Source: Myxococcales bacterium (GTDB lineage: Bacteria; Myxococcota_A; Polyangia; GCA-2747355). From it: DNA of 42,414 bases. Both the position numbers and the translations under genes were made by a program. The DNA lies in NCBI GenBank assembly GCA_020431405.1, contig JAGQIK010000013.1, positions 1-42,414 on the forward strand, read 5' to 3'. Below, piece after piece: positions 1 to 7,515 of this stretch; the first letter of the stretch is position 1; the number at the start of each line of letters is the position of its first letter. A model generated the notes under the pieces. The model was not told the origin of the DNA, searched no databases, and was given only the letters and a program-made list of their open reading frames with translations.

Positions 1-1028
1 AAGTCTTCGTAGGCGTAGCTCGGATGAAACTGCACGATGCGCCAGCGCGGCTCGTCGTCGTCGCTTTCCGGAGCGTCGCCACATAGCGCCGCCGCGATCT
101 GGCGCGCGACGTGTGTCTTGCCCGTGCCGGGCGGGCCGTAGAGCACGACGTTGCGCGGCACGAAGTTGGATGTGTCCGCGGGCGTTGGGCCGAGGTCGGG
201 GCGCAGGCGCTGGTCGAGCGCGTCGAAGATGTCGGGAGCGATACGCCGGCGCAGGGCTCGCCACGTTGCCACAGCCCACGGCTCTGCCGCTGCCTCCACC
301 TTGCTTGCGGGGGCATCCGTGACGACCACCTTGGCGCGCGATTGCTGGTGCGGTTCGATACGCCACGCCGGACCTTCGACCTCCAAACGCTCTCGACCCG
401 CGGCGGTGATCTCCCAGATGCCGTGGCCGGTGTTCTTCGCTTCGCCGTTCCGCTTGAGGTGACTGAGACACCACGCCAGTCGGAACGTCCAAACCGCGGC
501 GCCCTGCGGCAGTCGTTCGAAGTCTCCTGCTAGGAGCTTGTCGGCCAGCCGCTCTCGGATCGCCTGACGAATGTCCTTCTTGCGGTTGATACCGTCGGCG
601 AGCACAGCCAGCAGCGGGATCTCGTAGCCACTGCGATGGGTCACCTGAACGCTCTTGGTCGCCTGTGAAGGTGCCATCGCCAGCGTTGGAAGCTCCTCGT
701 CGATCTCGAACGCGTCACTGGCCGTCGCGTCGGCGTAGCGTCGCGCGAGCTCGGTCAGCTCCCAGCGCCCGTGAGGGCCGCCGATCAAGCCCGACTGGCG
801 CAAACCCAGCCGCGCCCACCCGATGCGACCGTTCTTGAGCACGTAGGCCCACTGGTCGTCGCTCAGCTGAGCCGCCTCGTGCTGGCGGATCGAGGCTTTG
901 ACCTCCTTGGGCGTTGCACCGCCGCCGAGTCGCGTCAGCGCGCGTAGGATTGGCTGCACCCACGTGTAGTGCGCGCGACTGAAGCTCTCGATCGTCTGGT
1001 GGACTGCACTCAGTGAAGGATCATCCAC
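1..1028 (-). CDS. McrB-like type IV restriction AAA+ NTPase, 5' part (runs off left edge)
   Basis: The 342 visible codons start at a GTG (1028) preceded by a strong AGGAGG Shine-Dalgarno six bases upstream, which decides the start. Residues 1 to about 220 look like two winged-helix Mrr_N-type modules: the first contains TPKEV and GRWELT, the second INRKKDIRQAI and GIWEITAAG. An AAA+ core follows, with Walker A GPPGTGKT at residues 298-305 and the motif FHPSYAYED near 334-342, which is typical of McrB-family motors just after Walker A. Family knowledge: McrB NTPases translocate on modified DNA and recruit a McrC nuclease. McrC would lie beyond the left edge and is not visible. The gene adjoins an endonuclease remnant and a DISARM locus, so a defence role is likely. 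Walker B and sensor motifs are outside the window. Confidence 0.85.
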   Translation of the reverse strand, partial: MDDPSLSAVHQTIESFSRAHYTWVQPILRALTRLGGGATPKEVKASIRQHEAAQLSDDQWAYVLKNGRIGWARLGLRQSGLIGGPHGRWELTELARRYADATASDAFEIDEELPTLAMAPSQATKSVQVTHRSGYEIPLLAVLADGINRKKDIRQAIRERLADKLLAGDFERLPQGAAVWTFRLAWCLSHLKRNGEAKNTGHGIWEITAAGRERLEVEGPAWRIEPHQQSRAKVVVTDAPASKVEAAAEPWAVATWRALRRRIAPDIFDALDQRLRPDLGPTPADTSNFVPRNVVLYGPPGTGKTHVARQIAAALCGDAPESDDDEPRWRIVQFHPSYAYED

Positions 1029-1165
1029 GCCGGTCCTCCTCGAGCCCGCGCGCCGCAGGGCGCCCCCGTGGGCAGCCACGAGTCGATCTCAACGAGATCG
1101 GGCTGGCTGGCGAGATAGTGATACCAGTCGTAATTAGTATTCGCGATATAGCCGGTCAACGACAC
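1010..1165 (-). pseudogene. Truncated N-terminus of a restriction-endonuclease-like (HNH-type) protein
   Basis: A 52-codon reading frame starts at GTG 1165 with MSLTGYIANTNYDWYHYLAS and continues QPDLVEIDSWLPTG. This resembles the N-terminal motif (Y-I/V-x-x-T-x-x-D-W-Y/F...QP...E-x-x-F/S-W-x-P-x-G) that I recall from putative HNH restriction endonucleases, which are usually around 300 residues. After that motif the frame turns into low-information GC-rich sequence and stops at 1010, overlapping the GTG start of the McrB-like gene. I read it as the surviving 5' end of a deleted nuclease gene that once preceded mcrB. It could instead be a short leader peptide coupled to mcrB translation. The family call rests on memory of the motif, not on a search. 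Confidence 0.5.
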
Positions 1166-1291
1166 CCGCTCGGATGATACCGTCAGTCATTGACCAGGGT
1201 CGAGCCGCGCTCTCTCGACACGACCTCCGGAGATTGCCTCGGCGCCGAGCGCGACCAGCGCCGACGCCCAAGAAGCAATGTTCGGGACATC

Positions 1292-2032
1292 ATGGAACGA
1301 CTTCGCACGATCGTTGAAGGCACCGATACACCCGCAGGCCGCACGTTCGATCTCGTCGTCCAGGCGCTGATCCTCGCCTCGCTCGCAACGTTCACCCTCG
1401 AGACCATCCCGGGTCTCAGCGCTCAGACGAAGTACGTCCTCGACGTCGTCGAGGTCGTAGCTGTCGTCCTCTTCTCGCTCGAGTACGCCCTGCGCGTCAC
1501 CGTCAGCCGGCCGGTCTGGAAGTACTCGCTGTCTGGCTTCGGCCTCATCGACCTCGCCGCGATCCTTCCGTTCTACCTGCGGCTCGGGATCGACCTGCGC
1601 TCCGTTCGTGTGCTGCGCGTGCTCAGGCTGTTCCGCATCCTCAAGCTCGTCCGCTACAGCAAGGCCATCGCCAACGTCAGGGCCGCACTCAAGTCGGTGC
1701 GCAGCGAGCTGGTGGTCTTCATGGTCGCGACAGTGCTCGTGCTGTATATCGCGGCCGTCGGCATCTACTACTGCGAGCACGAGGCTCAGCCCAAGGCCTT
1801 CGCTTCGATTCCGCACTGCCTATGGTGGGCAGTGGCGACCATGACGACCGTCGGCTATGGCGATGTCTACCCGATTACGCCGGCTGGCCGCATCTTCACG
1901 TTCCTGATCCTGATGCTCGGACTGGGTGTGGTCGCCGTGCCGACCGGACTGGTCTCGTCGGCGCTCACGCGCGGCAAGGTCGGGGGAGCCGATGTCGATG
2001 CTGGCGAAGGCGAGTCACGCGACAACCGCTAG
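1292..2032 (+). CDS. Voltage-gated-type potassium channel (6-TM, no ligand domain)
   Basis: This 246-residue membrane protein has Kv-type layout. S1 is near residues 20-36 and S2 near 48-66. S4 carries arginines every third residue (RSVRVLRVLRLFRILKLVRY, about 103-122), and S5 is near 140-158. The selectivity filter TVGYGD sits at 186-191, and S6 is near 200-222. No cyclic-nucleotide, RCK or KTN domain follows S6; the protein ends in a short Gly/Asp tail. It should conduct K+ across the inner membrane in response to depolarisation. I chose ATG 1292 because the conserved protein begins there. A TTG at 1190 in the same frame would add 34 non-conserved residues, and neither start has a clear Shine-Dalgarno. 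The gene sits between an McrB-like gene and a membrane protein next to DISARM. A role in infection response is possible but unproven. Confidence 0.85.
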   Translation: MERLRTIVEGTDTPAGRTFDLVVQALILASLATFTLETIPGLSAQTKYVLDVVEVVAVVLFSLEYALRVTVSRPVWKYSLSGFGLIDLAAILPFYLRLGIDLRSVRVLRVLRLFRILKLVRYSKAIANVRAALKSVRSELVVFMVATVLVLYIAAVGIYYCEHEAQPKAFASIPHCLWWAVATMTTVGYGDVYPITPAGRIFTFLILMLGLGVVAVPTGLVSSALTRGKVGGADVDAGEGESRDNR

Positions 2033-2046
2033 CGTTTGGGTCACGC

Positions 2047-3849
2047 TCACTTCGGTCGCGCTGGCCGTCTGCCAACTCCCAGCGCCGGCGGCGTGTCCGC
2101 GGCCAGCATCAACTCACGCGGCACCCGCCCGAGGACCTCGAGCTCCGAGACACACACTTCGCGCCACTTGCGCTTGCTGCCCGCGAGCACGCGGTCGACC
2201 GAGATCCGATACGTGCCGCCCGCGAGCGACGCGCCAAGGTCGAGCGCTTGCAGGCGTCTGTTGTTCGGGTCGAGGCTGTAGCTGCGCAGCCGCTTGGCGT
2301 TCTTCCACAGGCTGACCTTCGTCACGCGGTAGTTCTTGGTAAACAGATCGCCGTGCTGCTTCGTCACCGCGGTAAAGCCAGCGGTCATCCGAATGGAGGT
2401 GATCCGAGCCTTCGTCGGCACGTCGAACGCGATCCAGCCCGCGGTCAGCTCGCCGCGCTTGGCGTTCCATGCCGTCGAGAGCTTTCCGTCGACCAGCTTG
2501 CCCACACCGTAGGCGCGCTCGCCGACCTTGCTCGAGACCCACACTGCTGCGCGAGTACGCCGCAGCAGGTTCATCACATCGCCAAGCGCCGATGCTGCCG
2601 GTTTCGCCGGCGATGACGGGGCGAGTCCCGTGTGCGCTAGCATGTAGATACCCAACGCGAGCAAGGCGCCCCCACCGCCAGCCATCAGCACGACGCTGTT
2701 CATGGAGTGGAGGCTCGCACCCGCCAGCTGCTCGCCACCGGCAGAGCCCGACGCCGGCGAGCTCTTGGGTGCACCGAGCTCACCCTCTCTCCGCACGCCC
2801 ATCGACGCAGCGCGCTGCACGAGAGCCATCAAGACGAAGGGCTCGTCGACCCAATATCGTCGCGGTGTCTTGCGACCGTCGACGATCACAATCAGCTCGC
2901 CTTCCGCGGGCAGCACGCTGATATCGAGGATCTTGGCGTATGGCACCGTGGTCAGGCCGTCAGACAGAAAGAGCATCCGCCTGTTGGTGACCATAAGCCG
3001 ACCCTCGCGGCGCCCGCCGCCACGCTGCTCCTCGCTCGCGGCGACCACGCGGTAGGCCTGCTCGCCTCGCTGCAGCTTGGCGTCGACCTCGCACGCGACA
3101 AGATCGCCCTCGCGAACGTCTCTGGCGCGCCTTAGCTGCTCGATGAAGGCCAGCTCGGCGCGAATCGACTGCTTGGATATCCCGAGTCGCTTGGAGATGT
3201 GCTGGAGCGCCTCGTCTTCGCGCTCGGTGAGCTCGCCGTCCTCTATCGCCGCGTGGTAGACGTCGCTGAAGCCATGAAGCCGCCCATGATTCTTCGCGGT
3301 CGCGCTCAGCTGCAGGGCGTCCTCGGTCTGCTGCAGCCGCTCGAGCTCGGCGTCCTCGACGACACCGTCATCGACGATCGAGCTCACCAGGACGCGGTGC
3401 GCCGCCTCGATGGTCGCCTGCACGCTCTGTGTGAGCTTTCCGGCTGATCGTCGCGCCTTCGCCAGCTGAGAGAGCTGTTCGGCGTTCGTGCTCTCAGTGA
3501 CGCACGCTGTGATCGCCGCGCGCGCCAGGCGCCACATTGCTACGCGCTTGCGGATCAACGCGACGGCAACGGCGGTCAGGAGCGCCCCGCTGGTGGCGAG
3601 GAAGATACCGATCTCGGTGGCATTGGCGCGCACGAAGGCCACCGTGGTTTGCACGAACCACACGACGACGGCGATGGCGCCGAAGACCAGCGCCCCCTTG
3701 AGCGCCAGCACGATCAATGCACCCACCGCGCTCGCCAGCAGCTCGCTCTCGGCGGAGGACGCGCGGTAGTGCCCGCGCACGAACGTCATGCCGCCGCCTC
3801 GCGTCTTGCGCCAGTGCCCCTTGCTCCAGCCCATCGTCCAGGCCTCCAT
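2047..3849 (-). CDS. Membrane protein with TerB-like, PH-like and discoidin/NADase-type C-terminal domains
   Basis: The 600-residue protein begins at ATG 3849, with GGAAG seven bases upstream; an open frame continues upstream to 4185 but overlaps drmD. Two hydrophobic segments lie at about 43-67 and 79-99. An all-helical acidic TerB-like region follows (about 145-240, with DDGVVEDAE and EDGELTERE resembling TerB metal-binding loops). A compact beta-rich PH/GRAM-like part covers about 245-345 (VTNRRMLFLSDG, VPYAKILDI). A third membrane segment is at 386-404. The C-terminus (about 435-575) resembles the discoidin-like NADase-type glycan-binding domain: LVDGKLSTAW, GWIAFDVP, NYRVTKV, VCVSELEVLG. 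It is transcribed divergently from drmD. The catalytic NADase partner domain is absent here. I infer a membrane-tethered sensor or scaffold; the function is unknown. Confidence 0.75.
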   Translation of the reverse strand: MEAWTMGWSKGHWRKTRGGGMTFVRGHYRASSAESELLASAVGALIVLALKGALVFGAIAVVVWFVQTTVAFVRANATEIGIFLATSGALLTAVAVALIRKRVAMWRLARAAITACVTESTNAEQLSQLAKARRSAGKLTQSVQATIEAAHRVLVSSIVDDGVVEDAELERLQQTEDALQLSATAKNHGRLHGFSDVYHAAIEDGELTEREDEALQHISKRLGISKQSIRAELAFIEQLRRARDVREGDLVACEVDAKLQRGEQAYRVVAASEEQRGGGRREGRLMVTNRRMLFLSDGLTTVPYAKILDISVLPAEGELIVIVDGRKTPRRYWVDEPFVLMALVQRAASMGVRREGELGAPKSSPASGSAGGEQLAGASLHSMNSVVLMAGGGGALLALGIYMLAHTGLAPSSPAKPAASALGDVMNLLRRTRAAVWVSSKVGERAYGVGKLVDGKLSTAWNAKRGELTAGWIAFDVPTKARITSIRMTAGFTAVTKQHGDLFTKNYRVTKVSLWKNAKRLRSYSLDPNNRRLQALDLGASLAGGTYRISVDRVLAGSKRKWREVCVSELEVLGRVPRELMLAADTPPALGVGRRPARPK

Positions 3850-3865
3850 CGCGAATCTTCCAAAA

Positions 3866-3897
3866 ATTGTATCCAGTGTAATCGCCTCGAAGGTCAA
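3866..3897 (-). promoter_or_regulatory. Sigma70-like promoter for the TerB/PH membrane protein
   Basis: On the minus strand TTGACC (3897-3892) is followed after 18 bases by GATACA (3873-3868), with TACAAT offset by two bases. This lies 17 bases before ATG 3849, in a locally AT-rich patch within GC-rich DNA. The 118-bp gap to drmD must hold divergent promoters. On the plus side only a TACACT at 3925-3930 was seen, without a good -35 box. Confidence 0.45.
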
Positions 3898-3967
3898 CCA
3901 TGGCGTTCGCGCGAGCATCCCAGCTACACTCGCGCTCCCTGACACGAGTGAATGGAGCCGACCAGCA

Positions 3968-6900
3968 ATGGTGCAGCCACCCAAGACAGCCTCGCTGCTC
4001 GACGCCCTGACCAAGGACCGTCTGGTCGAGCTGGGGCGTGTCTTCGACGTGGCGCTGACAAAGAAGGTCACCAAGGAGCAGCAGATCGCCACGCTGCTCG
4101 GCACGTCGGCGCTCGACTTCGAAAGAGCGCTCGGATTCCTGCGACGTGACGAGCTGCGTGCGGCCTGTCGCGCGCACGGCCTCACCGACGAGGGGCGCGC
4201 GCGTCAGCTGCTCGCCGACCGGCTGCGCGGCGCGCGCGGCGAGCAGCGCAAGACGACGGGGTTCGTGCCGGTCAAGCGGCGGCCGCGCTTCGTGCCGGAG
4301 CCGGGCGACATCGTGCAGGTGCGCCACCGGCAGTGGCTCGTCGAGGCGGTGGTGCCGCCGCCGGCGCCGCCCGAGCCGGGCGGCATCGAGCACAACACCT
4401 TGGTCAAGCTGGTCTGTCTCGACGACGACAACCAGGGCCGCGGCCTGTCGGTGCTGTGGGAGCTCGAGCTGGGGGCGCGCATCCTGCAACCCGAGAGCGA
4501 GGGGCTGGGCGCGGTGCAGCGCATCGATCCGCCGCGCTTCTTCGCGGCGTATCTTCACGCGCTCAAGTGGCACTCGGTGAGCGCCACCGATCGGCGGTTG
4601 TTTCAGTCGCCGTTTCGCGCCGGCATCAAGCTGATGAACCACCAGCTGACGCCGCTGATGAAGGCGCTCGACCTGCCGCGGGCCAACCTGTTCATCGCCG
4701 ACGACGTGGGGCTCGGCAAGACCATCGAGGCGGGGCTGGTGCTGTCGGAGCTTTTGCTTCGCCAGCGTGTCGAGACGGTGTTGATCGTCTGTCCGGCGTC
4801 GATCGTGCTCCAGTGGCGCGACGAGATGGAGCGGCGCTTCGGCTTGCACTTCGAGGTCTACAACCGCGCCTTCATCGCGCGGCGGCGCCAGGAGCGCGGC
4901 TTCGGCGTCAACCCGTGGACCACCCACAACCGCTTCATCATCTCGTATCCGCTGCTGCGTCGCCCCGAGTATCGCGATCCGCTGCTGGCCCACATCGGCG
5001 ATCGACTGGCCAAGAGCCTGCTGATCCTCGACGAGGCGCACTCGGCAGCGCCCGCCTCGAACCACGAGGACGCCAAGTACGCCACCGACTCGCGCGTCAC
5101 CCGCGTGGTGCGCGACGTGGCGCCGCGCTTCGAGAATCGGCTCTTTCTCTCCGCCACACCGCACAACGGCCACTCCAACAGCTTCTCGACGCTGCTCGAG
5201 ATCCTCGACCCGCAGCGCTTCACCCGCGGCGTGCCCGTCGAGGACGCCAGCCAGCTGCGCCCGGTGATGGTGCGCCGGCTCAAGTCGGACCTGCTCGCGC
5301 TAGACGTGAAGGAGTTTCCCGAGCGGCAGGTGCTGCAGATCGATCTCGCGCATCGCGACGGGGTCTGGACGGCGCAGACCGAGCGCAGCGACGAGCAGCC
5401 GCGCGTCCTCGGCGAGGCCGAGAGCGCACACGAGCTCGAGCTGGCGCGCCTGCTCGGCGAGTACAGCAGCATCGCGGCGCCCAAACGCGGACGCGCGCGG
5501 CTGGTCTTCATCAACCTGCAGAAGCGGCTGCTCAGCAGCGTCGAGGCGTTTCATCGCACGCTGACGCTGCACGCGCGCAACGTCTCCTTCGACGACGCGC
5601 CCGTGGAGCCGTCGCCGCAGGGCGCCTTGGCGTTAGAAGAAGACGACGACGAGTACGGCGTCGACGACGAGCAGGCCGACGCCATCGCCACCGATGCCAT
5701 CGCCTCGGCCTCGCGTGAGTTGGCTCCGGACGCGCGCGCCAAGCAGCTGCTCGAACAGATGCTGCGCCTCGCCGCGCAGCACCGCGGCAGCGCCGACGCC
5801 AAGGCGCTCGCGCTGCTCGACTGGATCCGCCAAAACCAGTGCGCGACGGCTCGGCTCGGCGGCGCGAACCCCGACGCGGACGGCAGCTGGTCCGATCGCC
5901 GCGTGATCATCTTCACCGAGTACGGCGACACCAAGCGCTACCTCGCGCAGCTCCTGCGAAACGCCATCGACGGCAGCCAGCTGGCCGACCAGCGCATCAT
6001 GCAGTTTCACGGCGGCATGTCCGACGAGCAGCGCGAACACGTGCAGCGCGCCTTCAACAGCCCGCCGGAGCTTCACCCGGTGCGCATCCTCGTCGCCACC
6101 GACGCCGCGCGCGAGGGCGTCAACCTGCAGGGCCACTGCGCTGACCTCTTTCACTACGACATCCCCTGGAACCCGGCGCGCATGGAGCAGCGCAACGGGC
6201 GCATCGACCGCACCTTGCAGCCCGAGGCGACCGTGCGCTGCATGTACTTCTTCTACCCGCAGCGCGCCGAGGACCCAGTGCTGCGCAAGGTCGTCGACAA
6301 GGTCGAGGTGATCCGCCGCGAGCTCGGCTCGCTCGGCGAGGTGGTCTTCGAGCGCCTCGGCGAGCTGCTCGAGCTGGGCATCGACGCCAAGACGGCAGAG
6401 GCCATCGACGCCGCCGACCAGCTGGGGCTCTTCGGCGAGGTGGCCAAGCAAGAGCTCGAGGCGCCGAGCCGTCAGAGTGAGACGCTGGCACGCGAGATCG
6501 AGCGCGCCGGCGAGATCCTCAACGGCTCGCGCGAGCTGGTCGAGTTCGACGCTTCGCTGCTGCGCGACGCCGTCGACGTCGGCCTCGAGCTGTGCGGCAC
6601 GCCGCCGCTCTCCGAGCTCGGCGGCGGCGTCTACCAGCTGCCCGAGATGCCCGACAGCTGGCAGCCCACGCTCGACGCGCTGCGCCCGCCGCGCGCGCGC
6701 GACGAGTCCTTCTGGGACTGGCGCAAGCGCCCGCCGATGCCGGTGGTGTTCACGCCGCCGGCGCGCATCAACGCGCAGCTTTCGCACCTGCACCTTCAGC
6801 ACCCGCTGGTACGGCGGCTGATGTCGCGCTTCCTCTCGCAGGGCTTTTCCGCCCACGATCTCTCGCGAGTGACCATCGTGCGCAACAGCCACGACTCGCT

Positions 6901-7513
6901 GGTGCGCGTGATCGCCTTCGGCCGGCTCTCACTGTTCGGCCGTGGCGCCACGCGCCTTCACGACACGCTGATCTCCGTCGCGGCGCGCTGGCTCGACGCG
7001 GGCGGCGCTGGCCACCTCGCGCCGTTCGGCGAGGCTGCCGACCGCAAGGCGCTCGAGCAGCTCGAGCAGATCTTGCGCGAGTCGCCGACGCTCGAGGGTG
7101 TGAGCGAGGCCGTGCAGAAGAAGATCGCCGGCCGCGCCGCCGACGACTTCGCGCGCCTGTGGAAGGCCATCGACGCCGAGGCCGACGAGGAGCGCGTGCG
7201 CGCCAGCCAGGAGCTCGAGCAGCGCGGCATCGAGGAGGCCGCCGCGCTGAAGGACATCCTCGAGCGCCAGCAGCGCGCCATCGAGGCGGCGACGCGCGGG
7301 CAGGCGCGCCAGCTTACCTTCGGCGAGAGCGAGATCGAGCGCGCGCAGCAGCGCCAGCTCGAGCGCGACCTCGAGCACATGCAGCAGCGCCTGGCCCAGA
7401 TCGGCGGCGAGCTCGAGCGCGAGCCCGAGCAGCTGCGCACCCTCTACGAGGTGGTGCTCTCGCGGCTCGAGCCGGTGGGCATGGTCTATCTCTGGCCGAC
7501 GACGCGAGGTTAG
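3968..7513 (+). CDS. drmD: DISARM SNF2-family helicase/ATPase DrmD
   Basis: This 1181-residue SF2/SNF2-type translocase has an N-terminal helical SAP/Rho-N-like region (about 1-90, KEQQIATLLG, LRAACRAHGL). Motif I (DDVGLGKT) ends at K251, motif Ia is VCPASIVLQW near 274, and motif II DEAH is at 355-358. Motif III SATPHNGH is near 395. The C-terminal lobe has FTEYGD near 647, FHGGMSDEQ near 680, VATDAAREGVNLQ near 708 and motif VI RMEQRNGRIDR near 737. A long helical, Glu/Arg-rich tail follows. ATG 3968 is chosen because GGAG lies 10 bases upstream; the open frame back to 3788 has no such signal and overlaps the divergent gene. Only two bases separate its stop from drmMI. In class 1 DISARM, DrmD accompanies the methylase DrmMI. 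Confidence 0.93.
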   Translation: MVQPPKTASLLDALTKDRLVELGRVFDVALTKKVTKEQQIATLLGTSALDFERALGFLRRDELRAACRAHGLTDEGRARQLLADRLRGARGEQRKTTGFVPVKRRPRFVPEPGDIVQVRHRQWLVEAVVPPPAPPEPGGIEHNTLVKLVCLDDDNQGRGLSVLWELELGARILQPESEGLGAVQRIDPPRFFAAYLHALKWHSVSATDRRLFQSPFRAGIKLMNHQLTPLMKALDLPRANLFIADDVGLGKTIEAGLVLSELLLRQRVETVLIVCPASIVLQWRDEMERRFGLHFEVYNRAFIARRRQERGFGVNPWTTHNRFIISYPLLRRPEYRDPLLAHIGDRLAKSLLILDEAHSAAPASNHEDAKYATDSRVTRVVRDVAPRFENRLFLSATPHNGHSNSFSTLLEILDPQRFTRGVPVEDASQLRPVMVRRLKSDLLALDVKEFPERQVLQIDLAHRDGVWTAQTERSDEQPRVLGEAESAHELELARLLGEYSSIAAPKRGRARLVFINLQKRLLSSVEAFHRTLTLHARNVSFDDAPVEPSPQGALALEEDDDEYGVDDEQADAIATDAIASASRELAPDARAKQLLEQMLRLAAQHRGSADAKALALLDWIRQNQCATARLGGANPDADGSWSDRRVIIFTEYGDTKRYLAQLLRNAIDGSQLADQRIMQFHGGMSDEQREHVQRAFNSPPELHPVRILVATDAAREGVNLQGHCADLFHYDIPWNPARMEQRNGRIDRTLQPEATVRCMYFFYPQRAEDPVLRKVVDKVEVIRRELGSLGEVVFERLGELLELGIDAKTAEAIDAADQLGLFGEVAKQELEAPSRQSETLAREIERAGEILNGSRELVEFDASLLRDAVDVGLELCGTPPLSELGGGVYQLPEMPDSWQPTLDALRPPRARDESFWDWRKRPPMPVVFTPPARINAQLSHLHLQHPLVRRLMSRFLSQGFSAHDLSRVTIVRNSHDSLVRVIAFGRLSLFGRGATRLHDTLISVAARWLDAGGAGHLAPFGEAADRKALEQLEQILRESPTLEGVSEAVQKKIAGRAADDFARLWKAIDAEADEERVRASQELEQRGIEEAAALKDILERQQRAIEAATRGQARQLTFGESEIERAQQRQLERDLEHMQQRLAQIGGELEREPEQLRTLYEVVLSRLEPVGMVYLWPTTRG

Positions 7514-7515
7514 CG

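Noticed and set aside
1084-1100. Inverted repeat CGATCTC-AAC-GAGATCG
   Set aside because: It falls inside the endonuclease remnant's protein-like sequence, where DLVEID codons explain it; not called as an operator.
3788-3967. In-frame upstream extension of drmD back to an ATG at 3788
   Set aside because: It overlaps the divergent membrane-protein gene and its promoter, reads as non-conserved sequence, and lacks a Shine-Dalgarno; ATG 3968 has one.
3494-5173. 559-codon minus-strand open frame across the drmD start
   Set aside because: It is rich in Arg, His and Leu in a pattern mirroring drmD codons, overlaps drmD and the divergent gene, and has no recognisable domain; an antisense artefact of high GC.
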